Of a stretch of DNA of 64,000 nucleotides, positions 35,605 through 46,261 are shown one piece after another. A program made the translations under genes and the position numbers. The notes below the pieces were generated by a model, which ran no database searches, was not told where the DNA came from, and saw nothing but the letters and a program-made list of their open reading frames with translations. Each line of letters opens with the position of its first letter. Within the stretch, counting starts at the first letter, position 1. Where the stretch lies: positions 8,596,201-8,660,200 of the forward strand of contig NC_133913.1 in the NCBI RefSeq assembly GCF_964199755.1. Reading direction: 5' to 3'. The stretch is from Larus michahellis (taxonomy: Eukaryota > Chordata > Aves > Charadriiformes > Laridae).

Positions 35605-37041
35605 CTAGTTTAAAGCCCTGTCAATGAGCCCCGCCAACTCCTGCCCTAAAACCCTTTTCCCCCTCTGAGACAGGCTTTTGCCATCTGTTGCCAGCAGGCC
35701 TGGCGTCCTGAAAAGCAGCCCGTGACCAAAGAACCCAAAGTCCTGCCAATGACACCAGTCTCTGAGCCAGGCATTGAACAGCTGGCATTTCCTGTTAATC
35801 TTCTCATCAATCCTCGCAACTGCTGGCATAGAAGCAAACACTACTTGTGCTCCTGATCCCCTAACCATCTGTCCCAGGGCCCTGAAGTCTTTCTTCATTG
35901 CCCTCAGGCTTCTTCCTGAAATTTCATCATTGCCTAACTGAAAAATCAATAAAGGGTAGTAGTCAGTAGGCCTAACTAGGGTAGGGAGTTTCCTCTGGAC
36001 ATCCTTAACTTTGGCCCCAGGGAGACAGCAGACCTCCCTACAGATTGGGTCTGGTCTACATATGGGACCTTCCACTCCCTTCAGAATCCAGTCCCCTACT
36101 ACACGGACCTGTCTTTCTTTCATAACCGAGGATGTTGTTATACGAGGCATAATCCGTCTTGGCCTCAGTGACAACTCCACGTTCAGCAAGCTGTTGTCCT
36201 TCTCATCCTCCGGTTCCCTTTGCAGAACATCATATCCGTTCTGCAAGGGCACCTGGGATGGTGTGGGGGTCACCTGGGTGGCACACCTGCCAGGGACTTG
36301 TTGCCACTGGCCCCTGTCCTCTGAATCTCCACATTCAGCTGTGCTGCTAGAGGGTGGGGAGTGCTCTGTATGTGGAGCTCTGTCTGCCTGAGGTGCTTCT
36401 TTCAGGGAAGGCAGGATCGACTCCAGTTATCTATCTCCTGTTCACAATCCCTTATACTTCTCAAACGATTTACCTCCTCATGGAGCTCCATCACTAGGTG
36501 AAGGAGTTCCTCTACCTGGGCACACCTCCCACAGGTCTGCTCACCACTACCATTCAACACCGGCACAAGAGCAGGGCACACCCTGCAGCCTGACACTTGG
36601 GTGGCAGCCTGTTCCCACGCAAGCTCTGTCTGAGTGGCCACATCGGAGCTGCTCGGAGCAGAGCTCAGGGATAGCATGGCCTTCTGCTGAGTTCTTACCA
36701 TGACATCCCGGTCAGGTCGAGAGGTTTCCAGAGACTTACTGTTCAAGGAGCTGCGTCCTGTACACCCACTCTCGCCGCGGTGACACCCACCAGCTGCCTG
36801 CGTGCTGGGTGTGCAGTGGCCGGCCGCCGCACTCCGGGACAGTCCATTTAGAACTGCCGCGTGTGGCGTTGTCTGCACCCCCACCGCGTCAGCAGCCCAC
36901 CCCCGAGCTGCCAGTTCCGGCACGAGGCAGCCGCTTTTCCCAGCCACGAAAGCCCTCAAAAGAGACTTTTTGCTGGCCTTACCCGCCGCGATCGCCTTCC
37001 CCAGTGAGGCCTTACCTGCACTGGAGCTGGTCTCCTCGGCA
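35605..37041 (-). pseudogene. CR1 ORF1 (zinc-finger-like and esterase domains), disabled
   Basis: ORF1 encodes the RNA-binding partner protein of CR1. The first frame (37070-36402, beginning in flanking LTR sequence) contains a cysteine cluster, CRVCPAL followed by CGRCAQVEELL, as in the CR1 ORF1 zinc-finger/coiled-coil region. After a frameshift near 36405-36420, a second frame holds the SGNH-type esterase domain. It shows VVGDWILKGVEGPICR, then LIFQLGNDE where plain SGNH enzymes have a GxND-type block, and a C-terminal segment with GLLATDGKSLSQRGKRVLG equivalent to the D..HLS..G block. The motif order fits the esterase described for CR1/L2-type ORF1 proteins. In several blocks the expected catalytic residues look altered, so activity is uncertain. 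Confidence 0.85.
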
Positions 37042-37815
37042 ACTGGACCAGCTGGCAAGTAGGGGACCACTGGGCCAGGTGAGAGGGCTGGGGTCCAGGT
37101 AGGGGGGCTGAGCGCAGAGGGGTCGTGCTGGTGCTTGAGAGACTTGCATGTATGTGCTTGTGAGCACTGAGGGTGTCACGCGAGTCTGCCAGCCCCAGAG
37201 AGGGAAGGGACACAGCTGGCTGTGCTTGTGTTACATGGGACCCCTGCATGGGTGCTGCTGACTTGCTGGGACAGTGTGTGTGACCAGCCACGTCCGTGTC
37301 CTCTGTCTGTGTGTATGCACGTGACTCTGACAGGTGCTCAGCTTCAGGGCTGACTGAACCTGCGAACAGGAAAGCAGCAGCTGCATCCCTCAGCTCAGGC
37401 AGAGATCCCGGGTACCTGGGCACCAGGCTGGGAAGCCAGTGACTGGGCAGAAGGATCCTGGGCCGGGGCTGCTGGAGGCAGCAGCTGCTCTTGACCTATC
37501 TTAACAATCATAATCATTCACCTCTAAAAGAATGGAGACTTGCTCCAAGTCAGAGTAAGTCTTCAGAGCACAGCTGGGGCACTGCAGTTGGCTCAGAGAC
37601 ACTCGCAGAAACACTCTGCCAGCACCGAGCACTGCAGGACTGCCAGTGCTGGGACAGCACAAGACCTGTACTTGGTATCACGAACTCTTGCAGTCTGGGG
37701 GCCAGGGATTCCTTATGGTCACCAAAGATAGACACTGCTCCAAAATCCAACCTAGATCTCAGCTTGCTGTCACCCTAACAGGCATGTTAGCATGAGGGGT
37801 CTAGACTTGTTCTCT

Positions 37816-38217
37816 AGACTGAGGCGCGGCTGAGGGAGCTGGGGGTGTTCAGCCTGGAGAAAAGGAAGCTGAGGGGAGACCTTCTCGGTCTCTACAATCC
37901 CCTGAAAGGAGGGGGTAGCGAGGTGGGGATCGGTCTCTTCTCTCAAGTAACACGCGATAGAACAAGAGGAAATGGCCTCAGGTTGTGCCAGGGGAGGTTT
38001 AGGATGGATATTAGGAAAAATTTCTTCACCAAAAGGGTTACCAAGCATTGGAACAGGCTGTCCAGGGAAGCGGTTGAGTCACCATCCCCGGAGGTACTTA
38101 AAAGACAGGTAGTTGTGCTGCTGAGGGACATGGTCTAGTGATGGCTTTGTCAGTGTTCGGTTGATGGTTGGACTCCATGATCTTAAAGGTTCCTTCCAAC
38201 ACACACGATTCTATGTT
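37816..38217 (+). mobile_element. CR1 LINE, 3' end, about 0.4 kb
   Basis: It encodes the last part of ORF2 almost without breaks ([20 protein letters not shown], then [20 protein letters not shown]) and then the 3' tail ending in CACGATTCTATG. The frame from 37845 to 38138 is open, so the copy is fairly young, but it is strongly 5'-truncated. Confidence 0.93.
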
Positions 38218-40410
38218 TTTTGCCTCCACAGCAGACAAAAGGGCATGGTGTTGGCATATGTGTTTGTCATGATGGAAAGTCCTAATTACACCCAGCAGTC
38301 AGTGTTTTCAGATCCCATACTGAAATTCAGGTGTCAGAAGCTCATTTAAGTCCTGTGACACATGTTTAAGCCAAATGACATGCAAAGGTAACCCTTCAAA
38401 ATCCTGAATGAATTACATATCCAGGCAGGGAGTCCAAGGCCTGGGAATTCTGCTTAGCGGTGGTCTTTCCTGGGATATGCAACCCTCTTTCGGAAGAGCT
38501 GCAGGTTGCCAGTGCTTCTCCAGCCACACTTATCTTTATTTCCAATCACAATCCAAAGCTGTTGCCATCATCAAGGTACATACAGGTACAGAAACAACCT
38601 AATTGGGCTGGCTAACGAGCCTGCCTGACAGAAGGATGCTGTAGCCTACAACATCTGGGGAAGCAGACTGAAGTTCGAGGCTCTAGAAAGGTACATGGAG
38701 TAACTAAAGACAAAGCACTGCCGATTGTCCGCATTGTATTGCCCCACAATGAACCGGGCCTGTAACCCTCAGTAGGTCAGCCTGCTCTTGAGGACAGGAC
38801 AACGGGGTCCATGGGAAGAGCAAGGAATCTGCACCTAACTGACAGGCAGCACAGACACAATTCAAGCACATCACACTCATCACAGGGAGCATCTCGGATG
38901 ATGTTGCTTTCATAGCTATTCACAAAGTCCCAGCTCACCCGGCTGTGCTCAGACTAACTGCAAGGACTATCTCCAGTTCCAACTGGACAGTCCCACTCCC
39001 ATTTTCCTGCCTGGAAAGTTCAGCAGATTGCCATTCTGTCTCCAGTACGGACTGAGCAAAGCGGCAGGTGAGAGGGGAATCTAGCCGGCCACCGTGACTG
39101 CATTAACCTGACATAAATCAGAAATATGTGAACAGCTCTTGTTCTGGGCAGCTTCTTATTTCAGCAATGAATGGAGCCAGTCTGCCTGAAGTGCTTTTTA
39201 ATATATTTTTCTTGCCCAAAATTGCAACACACTAGGAATATTTCTCCAGAAGCAGCACTATAATGAACTTATCTGCTCTGTACATTGCACATCCCGCAAC
39301 CCACTTTGGCACGTGAAAATGTGTTACAGGAAGCACATGGATACATTTCCTTACAGTAAGAGATGATGAAATCACAGTGTTCTCCACCAGAGAAGAGGTA
39401 TGGCTTCCCAAGGCAGCTTGGATGTTCCCACTGCCCCATCAGTGGCAACCCCCTGAACACAAGTACCAGCTCACAGGAGGAATAAGAGAAAAAACCTCTG
39501 TCTGGGATTAGATAACTACAATGAAGGCAATACCTAAGTGCTCTCTTTAGACTAAAGCAGTGCCTTGCGCTATCTCACACCAAGATGAACCACCTAGTTT
39601 GTCCCCAGCACCAGCTCAGATGTAGCTGACACCTACCCAAGGCCTCAAGAGCAGCTCAGGAGACAACAGTCCCACCACCACCCATAACCCCACAGGCTGG
39701 CAAAGCAGTGTCCTCCTTCACCCCCACCACAGCATCAGGGTTACACAGCCCTGGAGGGATGCAACTCTTGGGCCTAGACTCAGCTGGAGATTCTGACACA
39801 GCAACTTGGTACCAGCACAGAGCCACCAAAAGAAAGGAGATGGCAAAGTCTCCAAGCCATCTGTATGCAGCACCCTTTGCGCCGCCTCAGGAAAGACGTT
39901 CTCCCACAACCACAAGTCCATCCCCTATGAGACTGAGAAAGACAAAGTGGAAGAGCCATAACTAGCTCTTTATGTGACCGTGAGGTAAAGACATGGGGAA
40001 AAACAGGAAGAGGGACTTCCAGTAACATGGAGGAGAACTACGACATCTGAACATCCCTTTCCTGATGCCATGTCTGTCTCTCAGGGGAGGAGATATTACA
40101 CCCCCCAGTTGCTCTGCGACCAGCCCACATGCACGCTGTGGGAAAGGGAAGATGGCAGTCACAATCCTTAGAGGAGCTTGTGCCCTTCCCCAAAAGCAGG
40201 TAAAGTGGAGATTGCAGTTGGCAATAACAGGGATGACTCCAAAACTGAGGATGCACAAAGGGAGCCACAAGGGGAAAAGATTGCTCACTCTCTCTGTATG
40301 GAGATGGGGAGACGTCAAGAAGGGGCATAACTACCCTCTTTCATCCAGGGGAAGGCATGTGAGCCAGGGACTTCACAAAAACAAGACCCAACCCAGCCAA
40401 ACCGAGGAGT
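38218..40410. other. region downstream of SDR39U1, probably with its 3' UTR
   Basis: No other coding exon recognised. The 3' untranslated region of the minus-strand SDR39U1 gene should occupy part of this stretch. Candidate poly(A) signals on the minus strand are an ATTAAA at about 39195 and AATAAA at about 38533, both far from the stop codon. I cannot choose between them. The neighbouring genes of mammalian SDR39U1 were not seen. Confidence 0.4.
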
Positions 40411-40412
40411 TC

Positions 40413-43400
40413 TCAAGCCACAACGTCCTTCAGGGCTCCAGACAGGTCAGGGAAGATGAAGTGGTAGCCGCTCTCCAGGGTGCGTTTTGGCACCACCCTC
40501 TGGCCCTCCAGCAGCATGACAGCCCGCTCTGCTCCAAAGACAGCCCGCAGAGCCCAAGCAGGCACCGGCAGCAAGGCTGGGCGCCCCAGGGCTGCAGCAA
40601 GCTCCTGAGCAAAGGTGCCATTGGAGGTGGCAGGGGAGGATGGGGAGACACCGTTGAGGACACCGTGCAGGCACTCATTCTCCAGGGCATGACACACGAT
40701 CCCAGCCAGGTCCCGAATGTGGATCCATGGGAAGGGCTGGCGCCCAGAGCCCAAGGGGCCTCCTAGTCCCAGACGGAAAGGCCAGAGCATTTGAGAGATG
40801 GCACCACCACCTCGGCCCAGCACTACCCCTGCGGGGAGAACAGAGTGAGACCAGGATCCCCCCTGCCAAAGGAAAAAAGCCCCCTTCACCCTCAGACCTA
40901 CAACCAAGAGACTTGGACTTCTTAGAGGGCTAGACTGGTACAGCACCGCAACATAGAGAGGGACAAGACCCTATGTCTTTCTCCCTGTTCTTCCCCCTGC
41001 TGCCCCAGCACCGAAGCAGAGCCACCCTAACCAGGCATGATGCCCCATCTCACCAGATCTCACCACAACACCACGAGTTGGGCTCCCAGGGATAAGAGCT
41101 GCCGCCTCCCAGGAGCTCACCAGGCGTGAGAAGAAGTCGAAATCCCCCCCAGGGCTGTCCTCGGTATACTCATCTGTGGGGCTAGGGCGGTAATAGCCTG
41201 TGGGTGTAAGAGCAGAAAAAGAGCCAGGATTGAATCATGACAGCAGCCACTCCTTCCCCAAGATGGACCCTCCTCCCTGCCTCCAGAAGCCCAGAACTCC
41301 CCCATCGGGACATCCTCCTATGAACAGCACAGGGTCTCTCTGCTGGCAATGTTGACAAATTTTTTTAACTACCAATGCGCTCTGCAAGTTCACTGGGATG
41401 CACTAATACTCACAGTGAGCCAGCAGTTCCAAGAACAAAACAGACCAGCAAGCAATGCAGAGCTGGCTGCACAGAATGGCGCTTGCTCTAAAACTGGGCG
41501 TCACAGACACTAAACTGTGGCAGCTTTAAAGACTGTAGCAAGCAGAAATGCGAAGTTAGGAGATATGCAGGGGGATTCAGCTGAGGCCCTGCTTAGACAA
41601 ACTGGTTCTACAAGATGCTTAAAGGCTTCTGCAGAAAAACAAAGAAAAGGTCCTGTCCTAATAACACCAAGAGAAAGCATACGGACCCAAATTCCTCTCC
41701 AGCAGTACCAAAAAGCTGATGAAGGCTTGCCTAAACACAGTGACAGGGATAGCAATAAAGCTGGCATTTCAATGCAAGACATGTGTCCTCCCAAGAAGCG
41801 TGTTTTTGTCTGGAGGTCTGACCTCTCCAGGTCAGCCTGAGTCATGCCTTGGCCAGGCCCAACCAATACCTACGCCGGTGACAAGGACCCAAGCATGGGG
41901 TGGCTGTTCAGCATCAGCAATGGCTTTGGCCAAGGCCTTGGTGGTCTCAACCCGGCTGCTGATGACGTCCCTGCAGAAGGCATCACTCCACCTGGGAAAG
42001 GGAGAGCCACTGATTATTGTCCCCACAAGGACATGCAAGGAAACAACAGCCCCAGCAGACACCTGCTCACAAGCACAGAAGAGGCCACATGAATTCTCCC
42101 ACACACCCCAGGGCTGGGAGTGGACATGAGATCTTACTACCTAAATCCATGGTGCCTTTGGGAGATGGTGGTTCCCCACTTCCCACAAAAGACTGTGGGT
42201 TTTGGACTGCCTTAGGACAAAGGTAGCAGAGGAGCTGGACACCAAAGCTGGGTGTGGAAATCAAACTTTGGTTCCAATTTTGCATTATCTAAATGTAGGC
42301 ATCCAGTGTGAGTTTGGAAACATGAGACTATTTTGCCTAGCCTACAGCTGTCAATCCTGAAGGGAACCTGCCTTCCAAAGGCATCCAAGAATTTTACAGG
42401 CCCACAGAAACGTTTCGAATACTTGAAGACCCAGATGTCAACAGCTACATAACCCAAGCACTTCCTGGACACCCTGTTTCCTCCCCAGAGCCCTTCCACA
42501 TTCTCTGACAACACCGGTCTGTCTTGCTTACACCCTGTCCCAGCAGCACTATGGGAGATCAAGTTACCTGCGGAAAGGGTTGAGGACATTTTCACCAGCC
42601 AAATTCACCACAGCGTCACACGGGGGCAGTCCAGAGCGGGACAACTCTTCCTAGACAGGGGTAACAGAGACATCACACACCCAGCCTCCCCTCTGCTCAA
42701 GCCTTCCCAACAAGTAAGCAGGGCACGCTCCTAAGAACTCCAGACAGTTCTTTCCTGACACCGCCTGGAGCACAAGCGTGAATGGAGAAGCTTTTGCGCC
42801 TTGGAGCTACAGCAGTACCCATCCCGATGACTACGGCCCACGGAGCACCCAGGAGCCCAAGGGCACATCCACAGAAGCCAGATTCCCCACTGCAGATTCC
42901 CTGTGTGCCAAGGCAGGCCAGGGCAAGTGGGCTTGTTCCTCAGCCCTGACACGTTCCTCCTCTTGTGACCGCTCTCGTCTCATACCCAGCTGATCCGATC
43001 CTTGCCCCCTTGTCGAGAGACGTGGGTCACTTCATGCCCACGGCTCCGCAGCAACTGGGTTAGGGCTCTGCCCACAAAGCCAGTCCCACCACCTGGGAGA
43101 GAGACAAGGCATTACCGATGTGCCACCCAGACCGCCGTCCCAAGGCATGCACGGGTGTCCCCGTCACCGTAGCCGGCGCCCCGCGGTACGTTACTCTGAG
43201 CCCGGCCACCCCGCACAGCGCCCCAGCCCTGAGGGCCTCCACAGGCCACGCACCGCGTCCTACCCCCAGCGCCGGGGCGGTGTCTGGCTCCGACCTCTGT
43301 CCGCAGCACCCTCAATCCAGGCTCGCCACTTCCAAAACTACGTCCCCCTCACAGAGGCCTCGCAGGGGGGGTGCCCTGCCCATGGCGCCCCGGGGCCCGC

Positions 43401-43617
43401 CCTCCGCCGGGCGGCCTCCCACGCCCACCCCGCTCCCGGCAGCGGCCTGGCTGAAGCCCTCCACCCGCACCAGCGCCCCTGAGAGACAACGTGCGCTGCC
43501 GGGCGGGGCGGGCCGGGCCCGCCCCGGCCCCGCTCGGCTCGGCTCGGCTCGGCTCGGCTCGGCTCGGCTCGGCTCGGCTCGGCTCCGGGCCCCGCACTCA
43601 CCCACCACCACCCGCAT
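40413..43617 (-). CDS. SDR39U1: SDR39U1, epimerase family protein (six coding exons, complete)
   Basis: Atypical extended short-chain dehydrogenase/reductase, related to bacterial YfcH-type epimerases; it binds a nicotinamide dinucleotide and its substrate is not established. Coding exons on the minus strand are 43617-43602, 43092-42986, 42650-42568, 41991-41870, 41197-41054 and 40828-40413. All introns are GT-AG and phases agree, giving 295 residues, close to the roughly 293 of the human protein. The Rossmann motif is GGGTGFVG at 6-13, NLAGEN is at 57-62, WVLVTGVGYY at 103-112, EDSPGGDFDFFS at 122-133, VVVRSGVVLGRGGGA at 153-167, PWIHIRDLAGI at 191-201, HGVLNGVSP at 212-220 and ALKDVVA at the C-terminus. 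All line up with human SDR39U1 as I remember it. The start ATG lies in a CpG island. No frameshift or stop was found, so the gene appears functional. Confidence 0.96.
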
Positions 43618-43850
43618 GGCTGCGCCGGGTGCGCATGCGCCCGCCGGCACAGACTGCGCGTGCGCCTGAGCGCCCGGCGCATGAGGCCGCCCAGCGCCGG
43701 AGCGCGGGGGGGGGCGGGGCGGGGCGGTGCGGTGCTTAGAAAAGTGGCGGAAAACCACGGCTAAAGGGAGCGGGGATGAGCAAAGGGCCAGGAGCTGCGC
43801 GGGGGCGAGGCCGAGGCCCGGAGGAATTCGTTAAGTCAATCCGTTAATCA
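43100..43850. promoter_or_regulatory. CpG island and promoter of SDR39U1
   Basis: This is the most GC- and CpG-rich stretch of the window and it covers exon 1, most of intron 1 and the upstream side of SDR39U1. Upstream of exon 1 (plus-strand 43706-43734) lies a run of GGGGCGGGGC-type GC boxes, typical Sp1 sites for a housekeeping promoter without a TATA box. The island could drive a divergent transcript to the right, but I see no clear plus-strand gene there. Confidence 0.8.
43531..43585. repeat. (GCTCG)n pentanucleotide microsatellite in SDR39U1 intron 1
   Basis: About 11 perfect units of GCTCG (GAGCC-type on the gene's strand) lie 17 bp inside intron 1, right after the exon 1 splice donor. 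Open frames reading through it on both strands are artefacts of the repeat. Confidence 0.97.
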
Positions 43851-44629
43851 GTTAGTTGAAAGAGCTGAAATAAACGCTAGTGAAGTGTAGTTGGTTTTTT
43901 GTTGTTGCTGTTGTTTTGGCTTTTTTTTTAACGTTTCTAATCGAAAGTGAAGGATTTTGCAGTTGGGAATTAGGCTGGGTTTGTTCTCGCTGACCCTGAG
44001 CCTCCCTTCCCTCTGGACACCTCGCGTGTGTGCTCGGGGCCATGGGAAAAGAAATTATTTCGCGGATGTAATTCTGCCCCTGGACTTCAGATGTCTCTTC
44101 TGAGGTGGGATGAAACACACACAAAAAGACAAGACTTTTCACCTACAGGCACCTGGGGCAGCCTTCCCTTCACACAAAGCTGCCCGTGTTGTCACCCGCT
44201 GTTACCTTGTGTCCTGTGAAGAGCAGAGGGTGATACAAGCCCATAGGCAGGACCTCTGCGCGTTGGTGGCTGTTCTGAAGCGGAAACAAATGCTGGAGAT
44301 ATTTCTGCCCACCTGTCTACAGTTCACTCCACTTAGTCATCCACCCTCATCTGCACAGGGACCCATAGCCTTTGCTCCACCTGCCTGTCCATCTGTCCTC
44401 CTTCCCCATAGCCCGCTCTGCGTGTCCTTAACACCCCTGCTACCGGCCATATAAAAGTGTTTGACAAGTTGTTGCGTGAAAAGGGGCCAAGCGGTTTTGG
44501 CAGAAGATAAACCCCCTTGCATTCCAACATTCCTCACCGAGGTGGGAGGCTATGTGCAGGTAGGTTTAAATTCTGAGTGATGCCCAATTCAGCACTATCA
44601 GTCCAATCGTGTTTAATATGTATTAAACT
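43851..44629. other. intergenic DNA upstream of SDR39U1
   Basis: No gene recognised. GC content falls off to the right of the CpG island. An imperfect TTGTTGTTGCTGTTGTTTT run sits at about 43895-43920. Confidence 0.4.
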
Positions 44630-45618
44630 TGTTATGGATACACTAATAGTGGACTGCACCTTCAGTCTAGTCGTGCTCATGAACCAGCACGGCCACTCTC
44701 GAGTCTTTGGTCACGTTCAGTGAGAAACCGAAACAACCAGCTACTGAAACAGTGCAGTTTATTTAAACAACAGATATATAGGTTCTTAGGATTGCCAGTG
44801 ATAAATACACTGTCTGCAAAGCACTTGCAAATGAAAGTATTGTTATATATACAAAATGTGCGACAAAGTTATAAAGATACAGCCTGGCTATAAATGTAGG
44901 AAAGAAAGTCTCTAGAGAAATTTCTAAGTTTCCCGAGGAAGCACTCGGTATAATCTAAGTCTTACCCAGAGGCGTCCCTATAGGGGGGAAGAGAGGCTCA
45001 GCCCGTCGACTGATCCCAGAAGTCAGTGATGTAATTCTTTGTGATGGTGTCTTCCCTGGGTATCCCCCCTCTCTCGGCTATTTTTATACTATTTGTTACC
45101 TTCAAGGTGGAGTTTGAGTGACTTTAGTCATACATACTTTTATCATGATTGGTGTAAAATTCTCTCACCTCACAATTAAAGGTATAGTTTACAAGAAATT
45201 CAGGGCGCAGACTCAAGGAGGAGTGGTCGCACCTTGGAGGCGGGTAGCCTTCGGGATGGAGGTGTGTTTTGGTATTATAATGGCATTATAATGAGCAAAG
45301 TTTGCACAAAGGACAGCATTTCATCAAAATTTGACAAAATGTTGGCTCCGAGTATTGAGCGAGCAGCTAATTGGCAGCTTATCTGTTTCATGGTATCATC
45401 CCATTCCCATATCTGCTATACATCATAAGGTAAAGCCGGGGAATAATTGCATCCCGTCCTGTACCTCATGTAGCTTATCAGGGAACCACAGGTGTTGTAT
45501 TCTTCATGCCAGCTGCGGCTGTTTTCTACCTCAGAGGCCTCTTGATTCTATATTTTCCTTAATGTGTGAACAATGCTGTACTTTTGTATTTTTTAGCCAA
45601 TTTAGTAATTATTCCACA
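44630..45618 (-). mobile_element. solo LTR of an endogenous retrovirus, family 2
   Basis: On the minus strand the element would begin TGTGGAATAATTACTAAATT (45618) and end at GTATCCATAACA (44630), giving a TG...CA structure of about 990 bp. A TATAAAAA box is at 45081-45088 and an AATAAA signal at 44758-44763, both on the minus strand and in the right order, about 320 bp apart, with a U5-sized remainder of about 130 bp. No retroviral genes adjoin it. Target-site duplications were not obvious. The family is unlike the other two LTR types in this window. Ends are estimated. Confidence 0.6.
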
Positions 45619-46260
45619 CAAGTCCTGTGGTTAAGAAGGAAGGAACTAGGTTTCTAGGAGGAGCTGGCTGCAAATCTAAGAGACTGGGAATTATTTGCAC
45701 AGGAAGAGGCGTGCCAGTGGCTCACAGGATGAAAGGGGGAGATGAACTGCTGGTTTCTGCGTGGCATGTGCTGGCAGGCAGATGGGTGAGCTGGAGCTAC
45801 TCTCTGTGTGCAGTGTGGTCTGCTCAGCCTCTACCTGCTGGATGGGTCACGGTGGTGATGTTAGCTGGAGGTGCTGGCAGGCTGTACACGCATTCTCCTT
45901 TTAACTCCTCCATAATGGGAAGATGGCTGGACCTGAGTGCAGTCTAGTAGGTCCTTCATTGCAAACTGTCAAAAAAAGGGCAGTTGTAAGGGTCCTTTGG
46001 ATATGTCTCAAACTTATGTTTTCCTTCCACCTCCCTCTGTCGTGTGTTGTTTCACTGTATAGAGCTTCTTAGAAAGACAAAATCCAGCATGCCCTTTCTC
46101 ACTTCTTCCTGTATCCATCTAACAAGATGTGATGGGGAGAGGAACATGCCAGCAATCAGTCCCAACCTGTAAGAGCCCCACCTCCAGCACCTGAGGAAGC
46201 CCCACGCTTCTGCTTCTGTCACAGGGCAAAGCCTGCCCAAAACCACTGCACAGATATGTG
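45619..46260. other. intergenic DNA, no gene seen
   Basis: Short open frames only, none recognised. Confidence 0.35.
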
Positions 46261-46261
46261 A

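Larger units (their letters stand above)
32578..37041 (-). mobile_element. nearly full-length CR1 LINE (4.46 kb)
   Basis: This CR1 keeps its 3' end (ATCATAGAATCATAGAATTG on the plus strand at 32579), ORF2 and almost all of ORF1. Its 5' end is fixed at about 37041 because LTR-like copy C resumes there. The length is close to that of full-length CR1 as I recall it. The long open frames show it is far younger than the other CR1 copies here. It is not active as it stands: ORF1 has a frameshift near 36405-36420, and ORF2 has one in-frame TAG at 34505-34507 and one frameshift near 34050. The 5' end seems to be cut slightly inside the ORF1 start, since the first ATG in frame lies in the flanking LTR. 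Confidence 0.95.
31595..37500 (+). mobile_element. solo-LTR-like repeat, family 1, copy C, split by a CR1
   Basis: This is the best preserved copy. Its left part runs from about 31595 to 32577 and its right part from about 37042 to 37500; a CR1 occupies the middle. TATAAAAG lies at 31961-31968 and AATAAA at 32054-32059, so the R region would begin near 31990. The tail repeats CTACTGAAGCC / CTACTGGAGCC-type motifs several times. Comparison with copy A shows the LTR-like sequence continues across the CR1 (TTTGGT on the left, CTGGACCAGC on the right). The right part ends near TTGACCTATCTTAA, matching the end of copy A. No gag, pol or env was seen. Old, and older than the CR1 inside it. Confidence 0.6.

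Noticed and set aside
43118-43758. Long open frames on both strands over the CpG island
   Set aside because: They arise from GC-rich DNA with few stops and from the GCTCG microsatellite. Only the five-codon exon 1 of SDR39U1 is supported here.
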